From SB25 sp050180705 (GTDB lineage Bacteria; Bacteroidota; Bacteroidia; Bacteroidales; Tenuifilaceae): a stretch of 64,000 nucleotides of DNA. Position 1 is the stretch's first letter. Every line of letters starts with the position of its first letter. Shown one piece after another: positions 8,773-16,217 of the stretch. Location of the stretch: contig JBFXDX010000004.1 of the NCBI GenBank assembly GCA_050180705.1, positions 62,001 through 126,000 of the forward strand. The letters run 5' to 3'. A program made the position numbers and the translations under genes. The notes under the pieces were generated by a model. It had not been told where the DNA came from. It was given only the letters and a program-made list of their open reading frames with translations, and did no database searches.

Positions 8773-9411
8773 ATGACCAATCTAAATAATGATCTTGAAC
8801 AATACATCTCGGATCATTCCTCGCCTCTTGATGAAGTATTGCAGGAACTAACACGAGTAACCCATCTTACAACCTATAATCCTCGAATGATTAGCGGTCA
8901 AGCACAAGGAAAACTGCTTGAATTTATATGTAGAATGCTTAATCCCTCCCGAATACTCGAAATAGGGACATTTACAGGATATTCTACAATATGTATGGCT
9001 AGATCTATATCCGATGATGCTTTAATTGATACCATCGAAGTTAATGATGAACTTGAGGATACCATCCGAAAATTTATTGGAAAAGCAAACATCGAGAGTA
9101 AGGTAAATGTACACTTTGGCGATGCTTGCAAAATTATTCCAACCCTAAAATCCTCTTATGATTTAGTATATATCGATGGAGATAAGCGAGAATACCCCGA
9201 GTACTACGATCTTATTTTTCCTCTAGTTAAAGATGGCGGTTATATTCTGGCCGACAATGTACTATGGAATGGTAAGGTTTTAGAAGAAAACCCAACAGAT
9301 GTTCACACCAAAGCAATACTAGAATTCAACAGAACAGTTCAAAACGACTTTAGAGTCGAGAATGTTCTCCTCCCCCTACGAGATGGACTAATGTTTATTC
9401 GCAAACTATAG
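8773..9411 (+). CDS. SAM-dependent O-methyltransferase (catechol/caffeoyl-CoA OMT type)
   Basis: This 212-residue class I methyltransferase has the SAM-binding motif ILEIGTFTGYSTI, the acidic loop VEVND-like segment, the metal-binding YIDGDKREYPEYYD and ADNVLWNGKV. These place it in the O-methyltransferase family 3 that includes YrrM/TrmR-like and catechol OMT-like enzymes. In some bacteria close relatives methylate wobble 5-hydroxyuridine in tRNA (TrmR), so a tRNA role is possible but not shown. It is translationally close (3 bp) to the M16 gene. Confidence 0.88.
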   Translation: MTNLNNDLEQYISDHSSPLDEVLQELTRVTHLTTYNPRMISGQAQGKLLEFICRMLNPSRILEIGTFTGYSTICMARSISDDALIDTIEVNDELEDTIRKFIGKANIESKVNVHFGDACKIIPTLKSSYDLVYIDGDKREYPEYYDLIFPLVKDGGYILADNVLWNGKVLEENPTDVHTKAILEFNRTVQNDFRVENVLLPLRDGLMFIRKL

Positions 9412-9483
9412 TTTACTGAAACTTGTTAAAGGTATTCCACAAGATTTCACTATATTTATCGAACAATAATTATATAATACTAT

Positions 9484-10374
9484 ATGGCTCAGTATACTAT
9501 TAAACAAATGGAATTGTTGTCGGGAATAAAAGCGGCAACAATTAGAATGTGGGAGAAGCGTTATACGATTTTCTCGCCACAGAGGACCGACACCAACATT
9601 CGGCGTTACAACGACGATGATGTAAGGTTTATCATCAACATCTCTTTACTTCTTAAAAGAGGTTTTAGAATAAGCCGATTAGCATGCCTCTCTCTTGAAG
9701 ATTTATCCGATCTGGCGTCCAAATTTGTAAACGACTATAAGTTTGGAAACAGCAACACAGAACCGCTAGTATCCGCGACACTGGAGTACAATGAATCTGG
9801 CATTCTTCAGCCTATTCTTGAAAGCTGTGCTAAACATGGAAATGAATACACGTTTGAATCTCTGATTCTACCATTTCTAAAACGGCTAGGAGATTTATGG
9901 CAAACCGGGGCTATTTCTATTGCTCATGAACATTTTGCAAGCAATATTATTAGAAGTCACATTAATTCTATTTATAAAAGTAGTACAAAACCAGATATTG
10001 GAAAATCAACCCCTATTTTATTTTTCCTTCCCGAAGGAGAATTTCATGAAATTGGGCTTTTATACTTTGCATATGTTGCTAAGAATGCTGGTTATTCAAC
10101 TATTTACTTAGGACAATCGACTCCAATTAGCGATGTTGTTAAGGCTGCAAAAGAACTAAAATGTAAGATGCTATTTACCTCATTCTCATCGTTTGTTGAA
10201 ATAACAGCAGAGGAAGTCGTAGAACAAATTGCAGGAGAAATTCCAAATGTTGAGATTATTGCAACAGGGCATGCCTTAAGCGAATTAGAGCAACCTTTAA
10301 AAGTAACCTTTGTTACAAATTCTCAAGATTTGATAAAGGTATTTGGAAGAGTAGATCCTACGATTGTCCAATAA
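9484..10374 (+). CDS. MerR-type regulator with B12-binding domain (CarH/LitR-like)
   Basis: This 296-residue protein has a MerR winged helix at residues 1-70 (TIKQMELLSGIKAATIRMWE, then RRYNDDDVRFI), a helical cap with the W-x9-EH motif (Trp139, Glu149, His150), and a Rossmann-like B12 fold with ExHxxG (Glu186, His188, Gly191). In CarH, adenosylcobalamin between cap and fold makes the protein a green/UV-light-sensitive repressor. His188 would be the lower cobalt ligand. The residue after Trp is Gln140, where Thermus CarH has His132. An ECF sigma gene follows on the same strand, but the hairpin at 10397 separates them. No carotenoid gene is in view. Confidence 0.85.
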   Translation: MAQYTIKQMELLSGIKAATIRMWEKRYTIFSPQRTDTNIRRYNDDDVRFIINISLLLKRGFRISRLACLSLEDLSDLASKFVNDYKFGNSNTEPLVSATLEYNESGILQPILESCAKHGNEYTFESLILPFLKRLGDLWQTGAISIAHEHFASNIIRSHINSIYKSSTKPDIGKSTPILFFLPEGEFHEIGLLYFAYVAKNAGYSTIYLGQSTPISDVVKAAKELKCKMLFTSFSSFVEITAEEVVEQIAGEIPNVEIIATGHALSELEQPLKVTFVTNSQDLIKVFGRVDPTIVQ

Positions 10375-10396
10375 TTAAGATTGACTCAAAAAGAAT

Positions 10397-10426
10397 AAAA
10401 AGACCTGCCAAGTAGCAGGTCTTTTT
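10397..10426. terminator. Intrinsic terminator after the CarH-like gene
   Basis: A perfect 12-bp stem AAAAAGACCTGC/GCAGGTCTTTTT with a 6-nt loop and A/T runs on both sides. It separates the regulator from the sigma factor gene. Confidence 0.92.
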
Positions 10427-10536
10427 ATTTAAATGTAATTTATAAAAATTCACTAAACACACCGTTTATTCAGTCACTTTAAACTATCTGCTATTTAGAA
10501 AATACCTTGAATTGACCATCCTTGATATTTATCATC

Positions 10537-10567
10537 TTGTTTTTTATTTGGACTAAGTCTAAATTTG
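10537..10567 (+). promoter_or_regulatory. Promoter of the ECF sigma factor gene
   Basis: TTG (10537-10539), 20 bp, TAAATTTG (10560-10567) fits the Bacteroidota consensus. The gene therefore probably has its own housekeeping-type promoter, about 46 bp before the ATG. The region is a natural place for control by the neighbouring regulator. Confidence 0.6.
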
Positions 10568-10613
10568 TACTATTGATTTATTTTTAATTAGTCTAACTAA
10601 AAACCAAAAACAT

Positions 10614-11111
10614 ATGTCACAGCAAGAATTCAATACCGCGCTGATAGAACTTGAGCCAAACCTAGAACGTTTTGCATACAGTTTAACAGCAAACCATGAA
10701 GATGCTAAGGATTTATTACAGGAAACATACCTTAAGGCCATAACATATAAGGATAAATTCGAAGATAACACCAATATAAAGGCATGGACCTTTACCATTA
10801 TGAAGAATACCTTTATTAATAACTACAGAAAATCGGTTAAGCAAAATACAACATTTGATTCTAGCGAAAATCAGTTTATGCTTAACAGCAAATCGGAGAA
10901 CTATGGTCCAGACTCAATGTATTCTCATAGCGAAATAAGTAAAGAAATTAATTCTTTAGAAGATGACTTCAGGTTACCATTTCAAATGCACACCTCTGGT
11001 TATAAATACAAAGAAATTGCGGATAAACTCAATTTGAAGATAGGTACTGTGAAGAGTAGAATTTTCTTTTCGAGACAAAAATTAATGACAGCACTGAAAG
11101 ATTACCAGTAG
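10614..11111 (+). CDS. ECF-type RNA polymerase sigma factor
   Basis: This 165-residue sigma-70 family protein has region 2 at residues 12-70 (HEDAKDLLQETYLKA, then NIKAWTFTIMKNTFINNYRK) and region 4 at about 110-160 (YKEIADKLNLKIGTVKSRIFFSRQKL). No anti-sigma factor gene follows. In several Bacteroidota a MerR/B12 regulator and such a sigma factor precede carotenoid genes; that arrangement is known, the light link here is inference. A hairpin terminator follows the stop. Confidence 0.93.
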   Translation: MSQQEFNTALIELEPNLERFAYSLTANHEDAKDLLQETYLKAITYKDKFEDNTNIKAWTFTIMKNTFINNYRKSVKQNTTFDSSENQFMLNSKSENYGPDSMYSHSEISKEINSLEDDFRLPFQMHTSGYKYKEIADKLNLKIGTVKSRIFFSRQKLMTALKDYQ

Positions 11112-11130
11112 AACTTATTTAAGAACAGCT

Positions 11131-11157
11131 AAAGCCAGGAACATTCCTGGCTTTTTT
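11131..11157 (+). terminator. Intrinsic terminator after the sigma factor gene
   Basis: Stem AAAGCCAGGA/TCCTGGCTTT with loop ACAT, followed by T. It starts 20 bp after the stop. Confidence 0.92.
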
Positions 11158-11294
11158 GTCTACATATGATCGCTTAATTTGCAGAAAAATCAGCCATCAT
11201 GGATTAACTGTTGATCAAATAACATCATCAATTTATAAAAGTTTATTCCAAACGACTACCTATATGAAATCTTATTATTAATATTACATTAAAT

Positions 11295-11306
11295 AAACAT
11301 ATGTTT
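11295..11306. promoter_or_regulatory. 12-bp palindrome, possible operator
   Basis: AAACATATGTTT is a perfect palindrome 23 bp before the next start codon. The identical 12-mer is found at 20636-20647 in front of the acyl-CoA carboxylase operon. A regulator binding both is an inference. Confidence 0.35.
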
Positions 11307-11329
11307 TAATTAATTAACCATATTATATT

Positions 11330-11884
11330 ATGCAAGTTAAGGGCACCGCAGTGAAAACAATTCCGGAATTTATCAAGAGTAAACATCCTGAAAAATACAG
11401 TACATGGTTTCAACAATTACCAGAAAAATCTAAAGCAATATTTCAAAAAGGAGTAGCGGCACCTAATTGGTATCCAATAGAGGATGCTGTAATTGCTCCC
11501 ACCGAACTAATGTCGCATCATTTGTACGGAAATGACAAAGACGGGGCATGGCAATGTGGTCGATACAGCGCAGATATTGCTTTAAATGGAATATATAAGA
11601 TATATGTAAAAATGAGTTCCCCTGCTCATATAATTGATAGAGCTGGAAGGGTATTACAGGCCTACTATGAACCATCCGAAATAACAGTAGTAAACCGAAC
11701 AGATAAAAGTGTAACCCTTCATTTGGTTAAATTCCCAAAATCACATAAGGTTATAGAATATCGATTTGCTGGATGGATGGAGCGTGCATTGGAAATTTCT
11801 GGTTGTAAGAATATCAAAATTGATATTCCAAAGTCTTTAACTAAAGGTGATCTTATATCTGAATTCAAAATAAGTTGGGATTAG
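11330..11884 (+). CDS. DUF2378/TIGR02265-like protein, unknown function
   Basis: This is a 184-residue soluble protein without signal peptide or membrane segment. The pattern VKGTAVK at the N-terminus, NWYPIEDAV, CGRYSADIALNGIYKIY, SSPAHIIDRAGRV, YYEPSEI and a C-terminal WMERALEISGC resembles the DUF2378 (TIGR02265) proteins known mostly from myxobacteria. I base this on recall of the family pattern, so it needs a profile search. It may belong with the CarH-like regulator and sigma factor upstream, although a terminator intervenes. The insertion sequence begins 22 bp after its stop. Confidence 0.5.
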   Translation: MQVKGTAVKTIPEFIKSKHPEKYSTWFQQLPEKSKAIFQKGVAAPNWYPIEDAVIAPTELMSHHLYGNDKDGAWQCGRYSADIALNGIYKIYVKMSSPAHIIDRAGRVLQAYYEPSEITVVNRTDKSVTLHLVKFPKSHKVIEYRFAGWMERALEISGCKNIKIDIPKSLTKGDLISEFKISWD

Positions 11885-11898
11885 CCTTTTCAAGGCTA

Positions 11899-11906
11899 CA
11901 AATAAG
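11899..11906 (+). repeat. Left copy of the 8-bp target site duplication
   Basis: CAAATAAG directly precedes the left inverted repeat. The same 8 bases follow the right end at 13346-13353. Confidence 0.85.
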
Positions 11907-11974
11907 GGATCAATCCGAAAAGTTGTGGAGAATAATAAAAAGATAGAAATTTGTGTCATTTTTAGAAGACACAG

Positions 11975-12352
11975 ATGACATCACAGAACGATCATTATTT
12001 GGGATTACTTAAGCTGATCTTACCAGAAGAATTATTTGATTATTTTGAGTTGATAAACTTCGAAGTTCGGGATAACCAGGTTCATGTTTATCTTGAAGAG
12101 CTGGAATTGAAACCGTCAGGCTATGAGAAAGAAAAACTAATCTCCAAAGGCTTTCATGGACCTGTTACGATACAAGACTTTCCCCTACGTGATAAACCTA
12201 TGTATTTGCATGTCAGGCGAAGAAGGTGGCTGGTCGAATCTACCGGGGAAGTGATTGGCCGAGATTGGGATACAGTAGCTAAAGGCACCCGCATGACCAA
12301 AGGTTTTGCGGCTTTTTTAAAAGGATTATTTGGACGCTTACCCGATCAGTAG
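11975..12352 (+). CDS. ISAon1-family transposase, N-terminal region protein
   Basis: This 125-residue protein is the separate N-terminal part of the ISAon1-type transposase: LPEELFDYFELINFEV, a helix-turn-helix-like middle, and RRRRWLVESTGEVIGRDWD. It probably contacts the IS ends. Its last 23 bp overlap the transposase ORF, which is in another frame; whether the two are made separately or joined by frameshifting is not known to me. Confidence 0.88.
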   Translation: MTSQNDHYLGLLKLILPEELFDYFELINFEVRDNQVHVYLEELELKPSGYEKEKLISKGFHGPVTIQDFPLRDKPMYLHVRRRRWLVESTGEVIGRDWDTVAKGTRMTKGFAAFLKGLFGRLPDQ

Positions 12353-13313
12353 CAATAGCCTTGAAAAGTTTTATGACATTAATGGCGACCATTTTGGTCA
12401 ACAATACAAGGACCATTTAAGTGATTATCACCACTGGGGACAGAAAACACATGCAGAAGATTGGATGCTGTTTCCAGGAAACCTTGGTACGAGGTTGAGT
12501 ATTGATGAAACCTCCCTTTCAAACGGTGAGCTTTACACGATTGTGACCAACAAAGCGGCCAAAGGCCAAAAGGGAATTCTGGTTGCAATGGTCAAAGGGA
12601 CAAAAGCGGAATCTGTAATTGATGTATTAACCCAAATTCCCAAAAGGTTACGGGATAAAGTGGAGGAAGTAACCCTTGACATGGCAGGCTCAATGAACCT
12701 GATTGTAAAACACTGTTTTGGCAAAGCAACAAAAGCAATAGACCATTTCCATGTCCAGAAACTTGCTTATGATGCGCTGCAGGAAATGCGTATTGCTCAT
12801 CGCTGGGATGCTATCAACGAAGAAACCAACGCGATGGATAATGTCCGCTGGGAAAAGACCGAATATGTCCCTCTGCGGTTTGATAACGGTGACAAAAAAA
12901 AACAACTGCTTGCCCGCAGCAGGTACCTGCTTTTTAAATCACCTGACAAATGGAGCCAGTCACAAAAACAACGGGCAAAAATACTTTTTGCACAATATCC
13001 CGACATACACAAAGCGTTTAGCCTGACCCATCAACTCCGTTTAATCTTCTCTCTTACTAAAGACAAAACTGTTGCCTACACCAAACTGGCAAAATAGCAC
13101 AATGATGTGACCGAATCAGGGTTCAAAGCATTCAACACAATCTCAGCAACCATTTATACACATTACAAAGAAATCCTGAACTTCTTCGACAACCAAAGTA
13201 CAAATGCCTCCGCTGAATCTTTCAATGCTAAACTGAAAGCTTTTAGGGCTACTTTAAGAGGGGTAACTGATACTAACTTTTTCCTGTTTCGCGTTGCTAA
13301 AATTTATGCATAA
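12330..13313 (+). pseudogene. ISAon1-family DDE transposase, interrupted by a stop codon
   Basis: The frame runs from a TTG at 12330 to the TAA at 13311-13313, but TAG at 13095-13097 interrupts it. Before the stop are the first two catalytic Asp segments (LSIDETSL, VTLDMAGSMN) and the FHVQKLAYDAL motif. After it, in the same frame, come the rest of the DDE domain with the expected catalytic Glu (ASAESFNAKLKAFR) and the C-terminus. Relatives as I recall them read KWYNDVTESGF here, so TGG to TAG is the likely lesion. An in-frame GTG at 13107 is no realistic restart for an active enzyme. Confidence 0.87.
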
Positions 13314-13345
13314 AATTTAAATCCCACAGAAATATGAAGTGATCC

Positions 13346-13353
13346 CAAATAAG
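13346..13353 (+). repeat. Right copy of the 8-bp target site duplication
   Basis: CAAATAAG directly follows the right end of the insertion sequence and is identical to 11899-11906. Confidence 0.85.
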
Positions 13354-13388
13354 TTCCGGCCAACAGGAGATGTTAAATGTAAAAACAG

Positions 13389-13412
13389 AAAAGCCTCGAT
13401 TTCTCGAGGCTT
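13389..13412 (-). terminator. Terminator of the tRNA-Gly/tRNA-Leu unit
   Basis: Stem GCCTCGA/TCGAGGC (13393-13410) with a 4-nt loop, extended by A/T pairs and followed by T on the minus strand, 5 bp past the mature tRNA-Leu end. Confidence 0.88.
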
Positions 13413-13416
13413 TCCG

Positions 13417-13501
13417 TACCCGGGGCGGGACTTGAACCCGCACAGCCGCAATGGCCACAGGATTTTAAGTCCTGCGTGTCTACCAGTTCCACCACCCGGG
13501 C
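13417..13501 (-). tRNA. tRNA-Leu (TAA)
   Basis: This is an 85-nt class II tRNA with a long variable arm. The acceptor stem is GCCCGGG/CCCGGGT (first pair G-U), the anticodon loop CTTAAAA (anticodon TAA), and the T-loop GGTTCAAGTCC. No encoded CCA. It is the second gene of a two-tRNA unit. Confidence 0.96.
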
Positions 13502-13560
13502 GTTTGCTGTTTTAAACTTTAAAAGTTCAAAGTACCAACTTTGAACTTTCTAAGAACTTG

Positions 13561-13633
13561 AGCGGAAGACGAGACTCGAACTCGCGACCCTAACCTTGGC
13601 AAGGTTATGCTCTACCAACTGAGCTACTTCCGC
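13561..13633 (-). tRNA. tRNA-Gly (GCC)
   Basis: This is a 73-nt tRNA with acceptor stem GCGGAAG/CTTCCGC, D-arm AGCTCAGTTGGTAGAGC, anticodon loop TTGCCAA (anticodon GCC) and T-loop AGTTCGAGTCT. No encoded CCA. It is first in the tRNA-Gly/tRNA-Leu transcript. Confidence 0.97.
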
Positions 13634-13650
13634 GTTTTGTTTTGGTGATG

Positions 13651-13681
13651 CAAAAATATACCATTTCTCAATATCTGCAAA
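13651..13681 (-). promoter_or_regulatory. Promoter of the tRNA-Gly/tRNA-Leu unit
   Basis: On the minus strand TTTG (13678-13681), 19 bp, TATTTTTG (13651-13658) matches the Bacteroidota consensus fully, with the same 19-bp spacing as the tRNA-Phe promoter. Confidence 0.8.
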
Positions 13682-13762
13682 TAAAATTATCGATTTTTTT
13701 GAGAAAAATATTTGCATTGGCCGAAAAATGCTGAAAAAGAACACCTAACAACTCAGAGTAAA

Positions 13763-14839
13763 TTACAACCAAGATTGAAGTTCCTTAGCTATAACCTCCG
13801 ATGCTTTTCCATCGCCGTAAAGATTTTTGGTAAAATCTGACTTCTTAGATATAATTGTTTTATAGGAATCGTAAAGTTTTCCCGATGATGATCCACATAA
13901 CATATTAAAACCATTCTCGACCAATTCAACCCATTCAGTCTGCTCACGCATTGTTACACAATGCTTTTTAAAGAAGAATGCCTCCTTCTGGACACCACCA
14001 CTGTCGGTAATTACAAGAGAACAAGTATCTAGAAGTGAAATCATATCAAAATAACCTACGGGATCGATAATTCTAAACTCTGGAGTAATATTGTGATTCG
14101 AAAGTATCTTTCGTGTCCGAGGATGTAGCGGCACTACAACCTCCATTTCACTATTGATTCGGTTTAATCCTTCTATTATTCCTTTCAAATTTTCAACATT
14201 ATCGGTATTCTCCTGACGATGTATTGTGGCAAGCACAAATTTTTCAGGTAACAAGAGATCCCTTCTTATTGTTGAAGAATTACGAGCTTTTTCTATATAA
14301 AAATAAGCAGCATCCTGCATTACATCCCCATTTTTGATAATCTTAGCCTGAAAACCATCAAAACCTTCGCTTTTAAGATTCTTAATGGCAGCATCGGTTG
14401 GACAAAAAAGTAAATCGGAAATACGATCAGTTAGGATTCTGTTTATCTCTTCAGGCATATCCATATTAAAGGATCGCAATCCGGCCTCAACATGAACAAC
14501 ACGAATGTGTAATTTCTTTGCAACTAAGGCTCCAGCCAATGTTGAATTTGTATCGCCATAAACCAAGACTGCCGATGGTTTTTCTTCGATCATGATTTTT
14601 TCGAGAGACTCCATCATACGACCCGTCATTGCACCATGACCCAAACTGTTAACCTCCAGATTATACGCAGGTAATGGTATTTCCATTTCACGAAAAAACA
14701 CATCCGACATATTCTCATCGAAATGCTGACCTGTATGAACAATCAACTCATCAATTCCATATTTACTAAGTTGTCTGCTTACTGCAGCAGCCTTGATAAA
14801 TTGGGGACGAGCTCCAACAACTGTAATTATTTTACTCAT
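13763..14839 (-). CDS. wecB: UDP-N-acetylglucosamine 2-epimerase (non-hydrolysing)
   Basis: This 358-residue cytosolic enzyme interconverts UDP-GlcNAc and UDP-ManNAc for surface polysaccharide synthesis. Motifs are VVGARPQFIKAA at the start, VHTGQHFDENM, VEAGLRSFNMDMPEEINR, LATIHRQENTD and ITDSGGVQKEA. It follows the glycosyltransferase gene with a 3-bp gap, so both are in one transcript. With the sugar transferase at the left edge this suggests a cell-surface glycan locus. Confidence 0.95.
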   Translation of the reverse strand: MSKIITVVGARPQFIKAAAVSRQLSKYGIDELIVHTGQHFDENMSDVFFREMEIPLPAYNLEVNSLGHGAMTGRMMESLEKIMIEEKPSAVLVYGDTNSTLAGALVAKKLHIRVVHVEAGLRSFNMDMPEEINRILTDRISDLLFCPTDAAIKNLKSEGFDGFQAKIIKNGDVMQDAAYFYIEKARNSSTIRRDLLLPEKFVLATIHRQENTDNVENLKGIIEGLNRINSEMEVVVPLHPRTRKILSNHNITPEFRIIDPVGYFDMISLLDTCSLVITDSGGVQKEAFFFKKHCVTMREQTEWVELVENGFNMLCGSSSGKLYDSYKTIISKKSDFTKNLYGDGKASEVIAKELQSWL

Positions 14840-14842
14840 AAT

Positions 14843-16144
14843 CTATATCTGCTCAATAATCTTGATAATTTTTCCTGATAGGCTTTTTCGTGAGTATTCC
14901 TCTTTGTTTCCTAGCATAGGAAAAAGTCTATTCTCCTTATAATCATTATAAAACTTAGTAATAAGCTTCTTTGCCTTTTCAACATCGGAGTAGTCAACCA
15001 TTTCTCCGGCACCTGTCCGATGTAGAATTTCGCTAAGGTTCCCATTACTTGGACCTACGCCAAAAATCACCCTTCCTGAACCTAAGTACTCAAAAAATTT
15101 ACCGGTTAAAATTCCTGCTGCATTAGGCGTATTGTTTACCACAAGGAGCAAAACCTGTGACTGTTTCTGTAGTGCAATTGCTTCGCTATGTTGCAAAAAC
15201 TCTGTATAATCGAGAAATTGAATTAAGTTCAACTTGGTTAGCGATTCGCGAACAGAAAAATCAATCTGTCCAACTAAACGTATCAATAAATCATCCTTAA
15301 GCGAGGGTATTTCTGCAATTAATTCAGATAAGGCTGTCCATAAAACATCCGGATTACGTGAAGCACTTAACGTTCCTACATGGGCAATGCTAAATTTTTT
15401 ATCAAGACAAACCTCTCCTGTCAAAACCTCATCGTCATCAAAGCCGTTAGTAATAACCTCTATTCGTTTTGGGCTTAAGGGAAGATACTCCGTCTTCATT
15501 TGCTCCGAAACAACCAGAATTACATCAGCATTACGAATAACAGTCTTCTCTAACCTGTGATGAATTCTATCGGCAATAAAGGTGAGTTTTAATTCTCTAT
15601 AAAAATCGATATTGGTCCATGGATCTCGAAAATCAGCAATCCACTTGATATTTAATCGCTTTTTTAACCTAAGTCCAATCAAATGCATGGAATGCGGAGG
15701 TCCTGTTGTTATTACTGCCTCAATATTATTCTGTTTTATATAACTCTCAAGTCTCCGAACTGATGGGCGAATCCAAAAGACACGAGGGTCTGGAATTAAA
15801 AGATTACCCCGCAACCAAACCATAAATCCATGCAGAAAACCCTTTTTCTTACCCTGCGATACGAAACTAACCCCTATTTTCTGATTGCGTTTCCCCGTTA
15901 TAAACTTATAAATATTGTATGGCTCCCAAATTCTGGTCTTAAGTACTTCCAAATTTTCCGGGATATCTTTTAGTAATGATTGATCCTCGGCTGGAGCCTC
16001 TGGATTTTCTGGCGTGTAGATTATCGGCTCCCAACCATAGTTTCTAAAATACTTTACAAACTTCAACCATCGAAAAACACCTGCACCACCTGACGGTGGC
16101 CAGTAGTATGTAATAATCAGAACTTTTTTGTCTGTAGATTTCAT
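14843..16144 (-). CDS. Group 4-type glycosyltransferase
   Basis: This 433-residue GT-B glycosyltransferase starts with VLIITYYWPPSGGAGVFRWLKFVKYF, the donor/acceptor N-domain signature of a polysaccharide GT4-like subfamily. ADFRDPW lies mid-domain, and the C-domain contains HVGTLSASRNPD and the late GILTGKFFEYLGSGRVIFGVG with the nucleotide-sugar-binding Glu. The donor and acceptor cannot be told from sequence. It is transcribed first, with wecB 3 bp downstream. A -7-like TATCTTTG lies at 16164-16171 upstream. Confidence 0.88.
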   Translation of the reverse strand: MKSTDKKVLIITYYWPPSGGAGVFRWLKFVKYFRNYGWEPIIYTPENPEAPAEDQSLLKDIPENLEVLKTRIWEPYNIYKFITGKRNQKIGVSFVSQGKKKGFLHGFMVWLRGNLLIPDPRVFWIRPSVRRLESYIKQNNIEAVITTGPPHSMHLIGLRLKKRLNIKWIADFRDPWTNIDFYRELKLTFIADRIHHRLEKTVIRNADVILVVSEQMKTEYLPLSPKRIEVITNGFDDDEVLTGEVCLDKKFSIAHVGTLSASRNPDVLWTALSELIAEIPSLKDDLLIRLVGQIDFSVRESLTKLNLIQFLDYTEFLQHSEAIALQKQSQVLLLVVNNTPNAAGILTGKFFEYLGSGRVIFGVGPSNGNLSEILHRTGAGEMVDYSDVEKAKKLITKFYNDYKENRLFPMLGNKEEYSRKSLSGKIIKIIEQI

Positions 16145-16217
16145 TAAATCGAGAATTAAAATTCAAAGATAATGACTTTAACCCGATATGCGATTTAGCT
16201 TAATAATAATTCAGGAT

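Larger units (their letters stand above)
11907..13345 (+). mobile_element. ISAon1-family (ISL3-like) insertion sequence, 1439 bp
   Basis: Ends are defined by a perfect 8-bp direct repeat (CAAATAAG) and imperfect terminal inverted repeats beginning GGATCA (left 11907 onward, right reading inward from 13345), where about 13 of the first 24 positions match and a TGTGG block recurs. Inside are a small N-terminal ORF and a DDE transposase ORF in the +1 frame relative to it. The intact target duplication points to a fairly recent insertion, into the gap between the DUF2378-like gene and the tRNA-Leu terminator. The transposase is broken by a nonsense codon, so the copy is probably not autonomous. 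Confidence 0.88.

Noticed and set aside
12313..12322. T6-A5 run considered as a classical -1 slippery site (T TTT TTA) for the transposase
   Set aside because: A -1 shift leads into the wrong frame; the catalytic ORF is +1 relative to the first ORF.
13550..13744. Minus-strand ORF with the segment AEVAQLVEHNLAKVRVASSSLV
   Set aside because: It is the translation of the tRNA-Gly gene, not a protein.
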